Source of the DNA: Heloderma charlesbogerti
Lineage: Eukaryota; Chordata; Lepidosauria; Squamata; Helodermatidae
NCBI GenBank assembly: GCA_026122225.1
Contig: JANEZZ010000983.1
Coordinates: forward strand, 2,108,001 to 2,172,000
DNA: 64,000 bases
Direction of reading: 5' to 3'
In this document: positions 11,332-21,413 of the stretch, piece by piece
How the letters are laid out: the number at the start of each line of letters is the position of its first letter
Numbering within the stretch: position 1 is the stretch's first letter
Position numbers and translations under genes: made by a program
The notes under the pieces: model-generated
Told to the model about the DNA's origin: nothing
Databases searched by the model: none
The model's input: the letters and a program-made list of their open reading frames with translations, nothing else

Positions 11332-11919
11332 TAGCAGGATGGCGTGAGCATCCGGTTGGGGCTCAAAGCCCAGTGAGAAGTTGTTGGTTTGCCCCCCCCC
11401 CCGGATGCCAGTTCACAGACCTGAGCTCTTGCCCGACTCACGGTGTGCTGTCGGGGAAGAGCTCAGGTGCCTGCTCCCTCACTGAGCCAGCTGCCTATCA
11501 GCGAGAGGGGAATAAGGCAGCCACTGCCTCTCCTCCTTCCCCCATCCTTGCTTGCTACAGCAGCAGTGGCGTGGGACAGGCTGGTCATTTTCCGTAAGGG
11601 TAAGAGCCTTACAGAAAATGACCAGCTTGTCCCTTGACCACTGCTGTAGCAGCTGGAGTCAGAGGGAAGGAGGAGGCACCTATCCTGTTCTTCCCCACCC
11701 CCTGCTGGAGGCCAGGGCGAGAGGCTGGGGGCTGGTCACCAAGGGCCCTCCTTCCCCATGCTGGCCCTTGACAGCTGGGGTGAGGAAGTGGCTTGCACAG
11801 GTTGTGGGTAGGCAGGGTGAGCAGGGAAGCTCGCCAAGCAGGTCTGGGCTGCGCAAGCTGCAGGGGGTAGGTCCTCAAGCTTCCCTTGCCCAGGATGGAG
11901 ATGGGCTCGTCCATCCCTA
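11332..11919. mobile_element. Possible foldback element with CATCCCTA end
   Basis: The segment ends GGGCTCGTCCATCCCTA and begins TAGCAGGATGGCGTGAGC, which could be a decayed inverted copy of that end. Its centre is an inverted repeat with arms of about 48 bp (11551-11599 and 11607-11655; GGTCATTTTCCGTAAGG against CCTTACAGAAAATGACC). No matching 8-bp flanks were found, so the boundaries are tentative. Confidence 0.4.
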
Positions 11920-12003
11920 ATTAGAAGCCTATATAGCTTCTGGACCTGCAGAATACAGACATTTTTATCCAACACTGAAAATTTGAGGGTAGTGGGTAAT
12001 TGG

Positions 12004-12516
12004 TAGGGATGTACAAATCCCTTACCTGTTCTGGTCGGGGCATACTCTGGGAGGGGGAGGCACTCCGTCCCTCCCCCCAGAATCTTCGATGGGGGGGAGG
12101 CAATCCAGTCCTCCCCTCCCTGGAATCCTGCCCAGCTGGCTCTGCTCTGCGGCGACTTCCGGCTGCGGATGGGCTGCTGCAGATGCAAACGGTAAGCCGT
12201 AGCCGCCATTTGAATACGCTGGGTTTTTGGGGGGGGGTTAGCCATGATAGGCTATGTAAATTCTTATGTAGCCTATCATAGATTGAAGGACGGCAATAGC
12301 AGCCGCACCAGCCCGGCCGCGGCCAGCCAGGAGACCAGCTGCTGCCACCGCTGCCGCCGGCGGAACTGCCGCTGCTGCCACCAAATCTGCCACATCCGCC
12401 CCAGGTAAGTGCCATCCTGGGGGATTCCGTGGGGGGGGCAGGAGGCCGTTCCACCATGGATTCCGGGGGGCCGGATTCCTCACTGGAATCCATGGTGGAA
12501 TTCTCCGCCATCCCTA
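12004..12516 (+). mobile_element. Class A hAT-like element (513 bp), joined to a second truncated copy
   Basis: The ends are TAGGGATGTACAAATCCC and TTCTCCGCCATCCCTA, with one hairpin at about 12241-12280 and GGTAAGTGCC at about 12404. The flanks GTAATTGG and TCACTTAA do not match. The right flank is internal sequence of another class A copy, so this junction is not a simple insertion. Confidence 0.75.
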
Positions 12517-13110
12517 TCACTTAAAAAAAAAGAAAAGCACGTACGGCTAATGGCGGCCCCCATAGGGAGCCGCCATTCACATTCCTTATTTGGTCGCTGT
12601 AGTCTATGTAAAGATTATGTAGACTATGGCAAAAATAAGGGCAACGCTATTTGCATTGCCCTTATTTTCGCCGTAGTCTACGTAAAGATTTACGTAGACT
12701 ACAGCGACCAAATACGGAACGCGAATGGCGGCTCCCTATGGGGCCCTCCATTGGCGTACGCGCTTTTTTTTTTAAAGTCACCCGTGATAGGCTACGTGAC
12801 GATTTACGTAGCCTATCATGGCTGACTTTGCAGATCTAGCCGTGATAGGCTATGTTAATCGTCACGTAGCCTATCATGGGGGCTTTTTTTTTTAACTTTT
12901 TAGTTCGTGGCCGGGCGAGGCGAGGCGCCTCCTCCCCGGCCTGGATTTCGGCCGGGCGAGGCGGGAAGCCTCCCCCCCGGCCTGAATTTCGGCCAGGCGA
13001 GGCAGGAAGCCTCCCCCCCCCGGCCTGAACTTCGGGGGGAGAGCAGTGAAGCGCCTCCCCCCCACCGCGAAAAGCTGCGAGACCAGGAAAGTGACTTTCG
13101 TGCACCCCTA
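12517..13110 (-). mobile_element. Truncated class A element lacking one end
   Basis: It starts abruptly in the A-run and AAATGGCGG-type interior and ends with the head, GTGACTTTCGTGCACCCCTA. It contains mirrored TAGTCTA hairpins (about 12598-12703) around a GGGCAACG palindrome, then GATAGGCTAC hairpins at about 12783-12820 and 12841-12878, then the G/C-run head. The tail end is missing and no TSD is visible. It resembles 26325-27257. Confidence 0.75.
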
Positions 13111-13135
13111 ATATTTTATCTTAGTGACATTGTGA

Positions 13136-13186
13136 GAGCGTGTGTGTGTGCGCACATGGTACACACACACACACACACACACTCAA
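13136..13186. repeat. (GT)n/(CA)n microsatellite
   Basis: GTGTGTGTGTG, a short break, then about 12 CA units. Confidence 0.85.
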
Positions 13187-13214
13187 GCAAGTATGCATAT
13201 GTTTGTAGTGTAAG

Positions 13215-14067
13215 TAGGGATGGCAGAGAATTCTGCCATGGATTCCAGAGAGTGGATGAGTGACCGGCCTCCTCCCCCCGCCCCCCCCCCACGGAATCCC
13301 CTGGGATGGCACTTACCTGAGGTGGATGTGGCGGCTTCGGCGGCGGCAGCAGTGGCTGGTCTCCTGGCTGGCTGCAGCCGGGCTGCTGCGGCTGCCATTG
13401 CTGTCCTTCGAGCTGTGATAGGCTACATAAGAATTTACGTAGCCTATCATGGCTAACCCCCCCACCGAAAAAAACCAGCGTACGCAAATGGCGGCGGCTA
13501 CGGCGGCCACCATTTGCGTTCTCTATTTTTTGCCGTTCTAGCCTACGTAAATATTTACATAGGCAATTACAGCGGAAAAAAAAGGGAACTGCAAATAGTG
13601 CCCACTACGCTCCACTACGTAAGTATTTACGTAGGCTAGAACGGTGAAAAATAAGGAATGCAAATGGCGGCCACAGTAGCCGCTGCCATTTACGTACACT
13701 GTTTTTTAGGGGGGGGGCATGCAGTGATAGGCTACATAAATTCTTACATAGCCTATCATGGCAGCCTGGAAGGACACAAGTGGCGACTGCCATTTGCGTT
13801 TCCTATTTTTCGCCATTCTAGCCTACGTAAATAGTTACGTAAGCAATTACGGTGAAAAAAAAGGGAACCACAAATAGCGTAGTGGGCAGTCCTGGCTGGC
13901 TGCTCCGTGGACCCACCAAGAAGCAGAGCCGGCTGGGCAGGATTCCGGGAGGGGGGGGAGGACCAGATCGCCTCCCCCCCCATCGAGGATTCTAGGGGGG
14001 AAGGACAGAGCACCTCCCCCCCAGCGGATGCCCCGACCAGAACAGGTAAGGGATTCGTACATCCCTA
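13215..14067 (-). mobile_element. Class A hAT-like element (853 bp), perfect TSD
   Basis: It starts TAGGGATGGCAGAGAATTC and ends AGGGATTCGTACATCCCTA. AGTGTAAG flanks both sides (13207-13214 and 14068-14075, 8/8). It has five hairpins, at about 13407-13450, 13537-13570, 13610-13643, 13725-13760 and 13815-13850. Several have a variant arm, TAGCCTACGTAAA. CAGGTAAGGG points outward 18 bp from the right end. Confidence 0.92.
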
Positions 14068-15032
14068 AGTGTAAGTAAGTTAAGTAGGGCTGATTGGAAT
14101 GCTCCTGAGGGTTATTTTTGGTGGAATGCTAAAAAGTTGTCTGAAAGATCTCCCTGCTTTTTGTGTTGGCTCACTTAAGTTTGGGCCCTTTTATGTTTGG
14201 GGGGAATATAGTAAAAGTGATGCTGTCAAGCGACCAGATTTGGCTAGACAACATCGTAGAGGAAACACATATGGAGTGAGAGCAATGCTTCCTGAATTCC
14301 CTTATCCCTAAAAGGTGGTTTATCAATCTTACAAATGAACAAATGAATGAACATTTTTTCTTTTCTTTTTTTTTTAATCCTCAGGGATGCTGTCTCACTG
14401 CCAAATCTGATTTCATAACTCGGGTGGGTGGGTGTTCAAACAGTATTGAGGCTTCAGCCAATCCAGGCTACAAAGAGGCTCCTAATTTAGTGATGTTGCA
14501 CCAGCCTGAATTCCAAGTATGGAGACCTAAATAATGCACTTCTCCAAAGCAGATGTAAAAGTACTGGGGATGGAGACGGGGGAGTGCAACGTTTAGGTTA
14601 ATAAAGATATGCAAGCTCACCTGGTTCATACAGGAGTGTCTCAGAAGTTAGCTGAGCTATCCCTCCCCCCCACCTGCCCAAGTTGGGAAACTACTCAGTT
14701 AATTTCCCAGGGCAACCCTTCAAAATAGCCCCATGCAAAGAAATGGAGATGTTTCTCCATTTGCTTTGTATATTGGACTGCTTTGAAGTACTGTCACTAG
14801 CAAAACCTGGGAATGGCAAAAAAACCAGGCCCTGTGAGGGACCCGTTGGGGTAATAGGGTCCCCGATGGGACAGCTTTTGCCCCTGGAGGAGTTTTACTG
14901 GGAGCGGTTTAACAAAGCAGGGCATATGATGGAAGAAAAGTGGGATAAAAATGCATTTGTGAGAAAGATTGGTGTAAAGTGGCACAACAGCAAAGCAGGA
15001 TACACTGTGGGTGCCATCAGTATTAAGGTAAA
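14068..15032. other. No gene recognised; one unassigned open frame
   Basis: A 127-codon frame at 14683-15066 does not resemble a family I know and has no supporting context. It overlaps the start of the Penelope-like element and is most likely chance. Confidence 0.45.
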
Positions 15033-15133
15033 ATCTCTAAGACAGACGGATGGACTAGCAGAGTAATTTCAAAATATATTTAGAGCTAAATGTTTCGGCT
15101 TCCACCCTCAACTGTACCTGTGATGTTAAATGG
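15033..15133 (-). repeat. 5' inverted copy of the PLE 3' end
   Basis: The block AGAGTAATTTCAAAATATAT followed by TTAGAGCTAAATG is the reverse complement of the sequence at 21594-21694. Identity continues through GGCTTCCA to the ATGTTAAATGG end. On the minus strand it contains GCCGAAAC, part of a hammerhead-like core whose other half is better kept in the 3' copy. Confidence 0.8.
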
Positions 15134-15503
15134 ATACCGAGAGTGGCAGTTTGGAATGCTGGGAGAAAATTCCTAAGGAGGAAAAAAACAACAACAACCA
15201 GAGGTATGACTATGAAAACTTACTGAACGGAGAAACTGCTGACCTTTTAATTAACCTCTTCCCTACAGCAGGAAGATTTTACATGCTACCATTGACTCAT
15301 AAAAACAACCCAGGATGACCGATTGTTTCATGTAACAATATTGTCAGGGAAAGAATTTCACTCCATAATTCAACCAGTAGTCCATAAACGTCCTTCATAT
15401 GTTAAGGACACTACAGATTTCCATATGAAGATTAAAAGACTAAATCAGGAATGTCGATTTGACAATGATACCATCATCACAACCTTTGATATTACTTATT
15501 CAT
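15134..15503 (+). pseudogene. PLE reverse transcriptase, N-terminal fragment
   Basis: Frames give FYMLPLTHKNNPG, then (after a frameshift) IIQPVVHKRPSYVKDTTDF and TIITTFDITYS. These correspond to the early RT motifs of Penelope-like elements, where the last one normally continues into a catalytic-Asp strand. The coding sequence is cut by a class A element at 15504. A stop (TGA after NNPG) and a frameshift break it. Confidence 0.8.
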
Positions 15504-16440
15504 TAGGGATGGCAGAGAATTCCGCCATGGATCCCAGGGAGGCCGAATGCCAGCCCCCCAAAATCGTTGGTGGAACAGCCCGCCCCCCCGGGACGGGACT
15601 GAACTTGGGTGGATTTTCCTGGCAGCGGCAGCTCCGGCGGTGGCTCCAGCGGCGGCAGCAGCTGCGATGGCCGGTCTTCCGACTGGCTGCCACCGCCATT
15701 TCCAGTTAAAAAAAAATACAGAAAAACGTGATAGGCTATGTAAAGTTTTACGTAGCCTATCATGGCTAGATTAAAAAAAAAACACCTTGATAGGCTACGT
15801 AAATGTTTATGTAGCCTATCTTGGCTGACTTAAAAAACCCACAAAAAACGCGTGTACGCAAATGGCGGCGGCCAGGGCCGCCGCCATTTGCATTCCTTAT
15901 TTTGGCAGGTCTTAGTCTACGTAAACATTTACGTAGACTAAGATGGCGAAAATAAGGGGAACGCAAATAGCGTAGACGAAAGTGACAAATGTTTACGTAG
16001 CCTATCACGGCTGATTTTAAAAAAACACAAAATGCGCATACGCAAATGGCGGCAGCCATGGCCACCGCCATTTGCGTTCTTTATTTTGGCATAGACGCTA
16101 TGCTATTTGCGTTCCCCATATTTTTGCCATCTTAGTCTACGTAAATGTGTACATAGACTAAGACGTGCCAAGATAAAGAACGCAAATGGCAGCAGCCATG
16201 GCCGCCGCCATTTGCATACGTGCATTTTGTTTTGTTTTTAAATCAGCCGTGATAGGCTACGTAAACATTTATGTAGCCTATCATGGCTGACTGCAGGGAT
16301 GCAAACGGCCAGCCAGGATTCCGTGGGGGAGGAACGGAGCGCCTCCCCTCCAGCCAGGATTCTGGGGGGAGGGACAGAACGCCTCCCCCCCACCATCAAC
16401 ATAATCTGCAGAAAGGTAAGTCACTTTCATACATCCCTAT
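15504..16440 (-). mobile_element. Class A hAT-like element in PLE RT (937 bp), 7/8 TSD
   Basis: The ends are TAGGGATGGCAGAGAATTCC and CTTTCATACATCCCTA. The flanks TTATTCAT (15496-15503) and TTATTTAT (16441-16448) differ by one transition. It contains hairpins at about 15727-15763, 15783-15820, 15912-15942, 16134-16164 and 16247-16285 and AAATGGCGGC palindromes at about 15857-15892 and 16040-16073. AGGTAAGTCAC points outward near 16415. Confidence 0.93.
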
Positions 16441-16644
16441 TATTTATAGACTAACATACCACACAACAACAGCTTCTCAGCCTTAAAATCCTCCTTAAAC
16501 AGCAGAACCTTTAATGAACCCAGTACTGGAGTCTTAACCTCCCTGGCTAAGTTGGTACTGACTTGCAACAATTTCATGTTCAATGACAATCAGCATTTAA
16601 AACACCAAGGTACTGCAGTGGGAACACATATAGCCCATCATATG
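16441..16644 (+). pseudogene. PLE reverse transcriptase, middle fragment
   Basis: One frame gives LVLTCNNFMFN and, after it, HQGTAVGTHIA. The latter corresponds to the PLE motif that normally reads GTAMGTxMAPSYAN. Reading frame shifts occur. A class A copy interrupts it immediately after this motif, and the reading resumes at 17556. Confidence 0.75.
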
Positions 16645-17555
16645 TAGGGATGTATGAAAGTCACTTACCTTTTCGTGGATTCTGTTCGTGGGGGGGAGGC
16701 GCTCTGTCCCTCCCCCCGGAATCCTCGACGGGGGGGGAGGTGATCTGGTCCTCCCTCCCGGAATCCTCGACAGCTGGCTCTGCTCCACGGCGGCTCCGCG
16801 GAGCAGCCAGCCAGGGCTGTCCACAGCTGGATTTCCAGCCGTGGACTGGCTGGTGTGGACGCAAATGGCGGCTGCCGTAGCGGCCATCATTTGTGTCCAG
16901 CCAGGCAACCATGATACACTAAGTAAGAATTTATGTAACCTATCACGGCTCAACCCCCCTAAAAAACCCGCAGCATGCGCAAATGGCAGCGGCTACAGCG
17001 GCCGCCATTCGTGTTCCCTATTTTTCGCCGATTTATCTTACGTAAATATTTACGTAATGTAAAACGGCGAAAAAAAGGGGAACGCAAATAGCGTAGTGGA
17101 CGCTATTTACATTCCTTTATTTTTCGCCGTTCTAGCCTATGTAAATATTTACATAGGCTAGAACAGCGAAAAATAAAGGAACACAAATAGCGCCCACTAT
17201 GCTATTTGCGTTCCCCCTTTTTTGCCGTTTTATCTTACGTAAATATTTACGTAAGATAAATTGGTGAAACATAGGGAACGCAAATGTACGAAATGTAAAT
17301 TTTTACATAGCCTATCATGGCTGCAAGGATGGCAATGGCAGCGGCAGCAGCCCTGCCGCATCCAGCCAGGAGACCAGCCGCTGGAGCTGCCACCGCCACC
17401 GCCGGAGCCACCGCCGCCGAATCCGTCGCATCCGCCCCAAGTAAGTGCCATCCTGGGGGGATTCCGCAGGGGGGCAGGGGGGCAGGAGGCTGTTCTGCCA
17501 CGGATTTAGAATCCGGCCTCACTGGAATCCGTGGCAGAATTCTCTGCCATCCCTA
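16645..17555 (+). mobile_element. Class A hAT-like element in PLE RT (911 bp), perfect TSD
   Basis: The ends are TAGGGATGTATGAAAGTCAC and TTCTCTGCCATCCCTA. ATCATATG flanks both sides (16637-16644 and 17556-17563, 8/8). Hairpins of the TACGTAAATATTTACGTA type lie at about 17033-17065, 17131-17164 and 17230-17262, with two decayed ones at the ends. GTAAGTGCC lies at about 17441. Confidence 0.94.
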
Positions 17556-18096
17556 ATCATATGCCAATCTATTTATGGGACAAGTTGAAGACATTTTCAG
17601 CAGAACTTCCACCCATAACCTCAGAATATGGTGGTGTTACATAGATTGAAAGTGTGGAAGGGATGGCTTGAAGAATTTTCATACCTTAATCAACACTATC
17701 CACAATTATAAAGTTTACTAGTAACACCACAATTGAAAACCCAAAACTACCCTTCCTGGATGTCCTCTTAACCTCTGAGATTAAGAGGATTGTCACAGAC
17801 TTATATTTTAAACCTACAGATTCCCACCTGTACCTTAACTACAAGTCATGTCATCTGAGCCATCTAAAGAAGAACATTATATATAGTTCGGCTTGCAGAA
17901 TAAAACACATTTGCAATAATGAAGAAAACTTCTCCAGAAGGTGTTATGAACTTAAAGAACATATCCAGCAATACAGATACCCTATCACATTTTCATACCT
18001 TAATCAACACTATCCACAATTATAAAGTTTACTAGTAACACCACAATTGAAAACCCAAAACTACCCTTCCTGGATGTCCTCTTAACCTCTGAAAAC
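17556..18096 (+). pseudogene. PLE reverse transcriptase, catalytic region fragment
   Basis: At about 17600-17645 the frame reads RIWWCYID and then a TGA stop where the PLE catalytic YIDD box would continue. From 17675 a 314-bp segment is duplicated in tandem. A class A-related insertion follows at 18097. Confidence 0.72.
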
Positions 18097-18652
18097 TAGG
18101 GGTGTACAGATTCCCTACCGTCTGTTCCAGTGGGGAATCTGTGGGGGGTGGTAGGAGGCGATCCGCCCCCCCCCCGGAATCCTGTGTATAAGCCTATGGA
18201 CACATAGACTTAGATGCAAGATTCATGGCTCTATTTGTGTCTAAATATATGAGCACATCCTGCCAATCGCCTTTTTTTTTTTTTTAGACATGGCCATCGG
18301 CAGGGAGGAGAACGGATCTGGTTGGCAAGAAGCAGTCTAGTGCCATTCCGCCTCCAGTCCTCCTAGAGCAGAGGTAAGTGGTCCTGATCTGCTTTGGATT
18401 CCTGAGGCCGGATTCTTTGGATTTCTCTGACATCCCTACTGAAAACCATAAAATTGTCACAGACGTATATTTTAAACCTACAGATTCCCACCTGTCCCTT
18501 AACTACAAGTCATGTCATCTGAGCCATCTAAAGAAGAACATTATATATAGTTCGGCTTGCAGAATAAAACACATTTGCAATAACGAAGAAAACTTCTCCA
18601 GAAGATGTTATGAACTTAAAGAACATATCCAGCAATACAGATACCCTATCAT
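17675..18652 (+). repeat. 314-bp tandem duplication inside the PLE
   Basis: Copy 1 is 17675-17988 and copy 2 starts at 17989 with the same ATTTTCATACCTTAATC. Copy 2 is split by the 342-bp insertion at 18097-18438 and ends near 18652. The copies differ at scattered bases (for example GAGATTAAGAGG against GAAAACCATAAAA), so the duplication is not recent. Confidence 0.85.
18097..18438 (+). mobile_element. Short class A-related hAT element (342 bp), perfect TSD
   Basis: It starts TAGGGGTGTACAGATTCCC and ends TTCTCTGACATCCCTA. CTGAAAAC flanks both sides (18089-18096 and 18439-18446, 8/8). It contains one arm of the hairpin block of 8816-9334 (AAGATTCATGGCTCTATT) and so is a shorter derivative of that subfamily. 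Confidence 0.93.
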
Positions 18653-19199
18653 ATTATTGACTACAATATCATATGAGCATCAGTAATATCCAGGGATACC
18701 CTTCTTTGTGATGCAAAGGCTAACTCTTTGGAAGAAAACTGCATTCCATTTGTGGTGTACTACCATCCTGGCCCTAATTACCACCAGATAATGAAAGATA
18801 GTTACCCTATTATATCCTATTGTGCTCATTTAACAGAAGCCATTACTTCACCATGCATTGCATTCAGAAAACCACCCAATTTGCATAAATTATTAGTTAA
18901 AGCAACAATTAAGATATTTGCAACCCAGTGCATTGCATTACCAGCAGTTACCTCCAAGAAACCACTTTAGCACAGTGACTAACACAACTTATTGCATTAG
19001 ACAATCAGGAACATGCACTTCCACTAATGTGTTTTATTTAATGGAATGTCCAAAAAATGGATGTCATGTGCCATGTGTAGGAAAAACTGCAACGGACGTA
19101 AGAACAAGATTCCATAAACACAAATATATGATTCTTACCACCATCACCACCCATAAAACTCCAGAGTAGCTTGTTGCAAGACATTAACTCAACTGCATA
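18439..19199 (+). pseudogene. PLE linker and GIY-YIG endonuclease region
   Basis: Frame 18378-18686 continues the RT C-terminal region with a Cys/His pattern (CHLSHLKKN, CRIKHICNN). The frame at 18918-19169 gives NVFYLMECPKNGCHVPCVG and then KTATDVRTRFHKHK, matching a PLE-type GIY-YIG nuclease (the strand-strand-helix with the conserved Arg and His). The reading frame changes between the two. It would cleave target DNA in a live element. A class C hAT element interrupts it at 19200. Confidence 0.8.
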
Positions 19200-19707
19200 T
19201 AAGGAAGTGGGAACCCACACCTGTCCAGGTTCTCTGGGCTCCAGCCCAGCCACTCTCCCACTTGCTGGTCACCGGACCATGCTCGAGCCCCTCCCATGCT
19301 CGGTGAGCAGCCTGCACTCACCCCAGCAGCATGGTTGAGCTCTGCAGTTGCCATTTTTGGAAAAATAAAATGGCAATAGCAAAATGCAAATATTTGCGCA
19401 TGTGCAAAAATTCTCATTTTTGTGAATGTGCATATTTGTGTATGTGCAAAAATACACATATCTGAAAAATGTGCATTTTCACACATATGCAAATATAGGC
19501 ATTCACAAAATGTGCATTTTCGCATATACGAATATGCGCATTTTTGCAATCACCATTTTATTTCTCAAAAAATGCTGACCACAAAGCTCAACGAGGCTGC
19601 TGGGGTGAGTGCAGGCCATCCACAAAGAGTGGGCTGGGGGCAAGTGGGGGCAGGGGCTCAGTGAGCGGGGCTTGGGGGTGTGGGCAGGGGCAGTTCCTCC
19701 AGATTCC

Positions 19708-21374
19708 TAGGGGTGTCGGAGAATTTTGCCAAGGATTCCAGGGAGGCCGAATGCCAGTGCATTCGGCCCCCTGGAATTAGGGATGGACAAAAGTCCCTTA
19801 CCTGTTCCCAAAGCTTGCTTCGCGGTGGGGGGTAGGTGCTTCGGTTCTCCCCCCGAAGTTCAGGCGAGGGGGGGGAGGCACCCCGCCTCGCCCAGCTGAA
19901 ATTCTGGCTGGGGGGGAGGCACCCCATCCCTCGCCGGCGAAATTCAGGCTGGGTAGGAGCGCCCCGTCTATCCAGCCGCGAAAAAAAAAGTAAACACACA
20001 CACACACACACACCCCCGTGATAGGCTACGTAACGATTTACGTAGCCTATCACGGCTAGATTTCCAAAGTCAGCCATGATAGGCTATGTAAATCGTCACG
20101 TAGCCTATCACGGGTGACTTTGAAAAAAAAAAAAAAGTGTGTACGCAAATGGCGGCTCCCATGGGGACCGCCATTTGCATTCCTTATTTTGACACGTCTA
20201 GTCTACGTAAAGATTTACGTAGACTACGGCGAAAATAAGGGCAACGCAAATAGCGTTCCCTTATTTTCGCCGTAGTCTACATAAATCTTTATGTAGACTA
20301 GACGTGCCAAAATAAGGAACGCAAATGGCGGCGCCCATGGGCCGCCGCCACTTGCGTACGCGCTTTTTTTTTTTTCTTCAAAGTCAGCCGTGATAGGCTA
20401 CGTGACGATTTACATAGCCTATCATGGTTGACTTTGGAAATCTAGCTGTGATAGGCTACGTAAATCGTTACGTAGCCTATCACGGGTGTGTGTGCTTTTT
20501 TTTTACTTTCATTTTTTTTTTTGCAATGGCGGCAGTGGCAGCTGGTCGGGAGACTGGCCGCCGCCCCCACCCCCGATGAAACGCCGCTGAACCACCGCCG
20601 GGACCCAACGCCGAGAGGGACATTCGCCGAAGGTAAGTCCCATCCCTGGGGGGGGGGCGGGGGGCCGGCAGAAAATTTCACCACCAATTTCGGGGGGCCG
20701 AATGTGTTGGCATTCGGCCTCCCAGAGATTCATGGAGAAATTCTCCGCCATCCCTACCTGGAATCCATGGCGGAACGAAGCCACCTGCCCCACCACCCCG
20801 CGAAATGGGCCCAGAAAGGAGCCTACCTTTGTTGGCTGTTTCGGTGCTTCTCGAATGGCGGCCACATCTGAGGCCGCCATTCGCCTCTTTTCAAATGGCT
20901 GTGATAGGTTACGTAAGTATTTATGTAACCTATCACTGCTAATGCAAGGACACCATTTGCGTCCCTGCGGAGGCTGTGATAGGCTACGTAAATATATACG
21001 TAGCCTATCATGGCAATAGGCAGGATTGCAAATGGTGGCTGCTGAAGCAAAAGACAGGGATGCAAATGGCGGTGCCTATGGCAGCTACCATTTGCCTTCC
21101 TGCCTATTGCCATGATAGGCTACGTATATATTTACATAGTCTATCATGGCAAAAGACAGGGACGCAAATGGCGGCAGCTACAGTGGCTGCCATTTGCATC
21201 CTTACACAGCCCAGCAGCCGGATGTCCAGCTGCGGGCAGCCCCAGATGGCAGCCCTGCAGAGTCGCCGTGGAGCGGACCCGGCTGGGGAGAATTTCGGGG
21301 GGAGGAACGGAGCACCTTCCCCCCCACAGCGAATGACCCCGGATGAAACGATGAGTCAATTTCATACATCCCTA
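19708..21374 (-). mobile_element. Class A element nested in class C, perfect TSD
   Basis: The ends are TAGGGGTGTCGGAGAATTT and CAATTTCATACATCCCTA. CAGATTCC occurs at 19700-19707 and 21375-21382 (8/8). Without the inner copy at 19778-20756 and its duplicated flank it would be about 680 bp. It has its own hairpins at about 20900-20937, 20973-21010 and 21110-21148. Confidence 0.94.
19778..20756 (+). mobile_element. Innermost class A element (979 bp), perfect TSD
   Basis: The ends are TAGGGATGGACAAAAGTCCC and TTCTCCGCCATCCCTA. CCTGGAAT flanks both sides (19770-19777 and 20757-20764, 8/8). Six hairpins lie at about 20017-20053, 20076-20112, 20199-20230, 20272-20304, 20390-20427 and 20449-20484. 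The block 20140-20370 is a near-complete inverted repeat with AAATGGCGGC palindromes at both ends. Confidence 0.95.
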
Positions 21375-21413
21375 CAGATTCCCAGAAGGAATCGGGTGCC
21401 CACGCCATCCCTA

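Larger units (their letters stand above)
19200..21413 (+). mobile_element. Class C hAT-like element containing two nested class A copies, 7/8 TSD
   Basis: The left part (19200-19707) and right stub (21383-21413, ending GGTGCCCACGCCATCCCTA) match the class C copy at 43629-44206. Flanks ACTGCATA (19192-19199) and ACTGCACA (21414-21421) agree at 7 of 8. The interior (about 19360-19560) is full of ATGTGCATTTT-type palindromes. A class A element with a perfect TSD (CAGATTCC) sits at 19708-21374, and another sits inside that. Confidence 0.88.

Noticed and set aside
14683..15066. 127-codon open frame as a host exon
   Set aside because: No family resemblance, no splice-site support noticed, and its end overlaps the PLE terminal repeat.
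15700..16300. Regularly spaced repeated hairpins as a possible CRISPR array
   Set aside because: The spacing and repeat lengths vary, the units mirror each other, they lie inside transposons with TSDs, and the genome is vertebrate.
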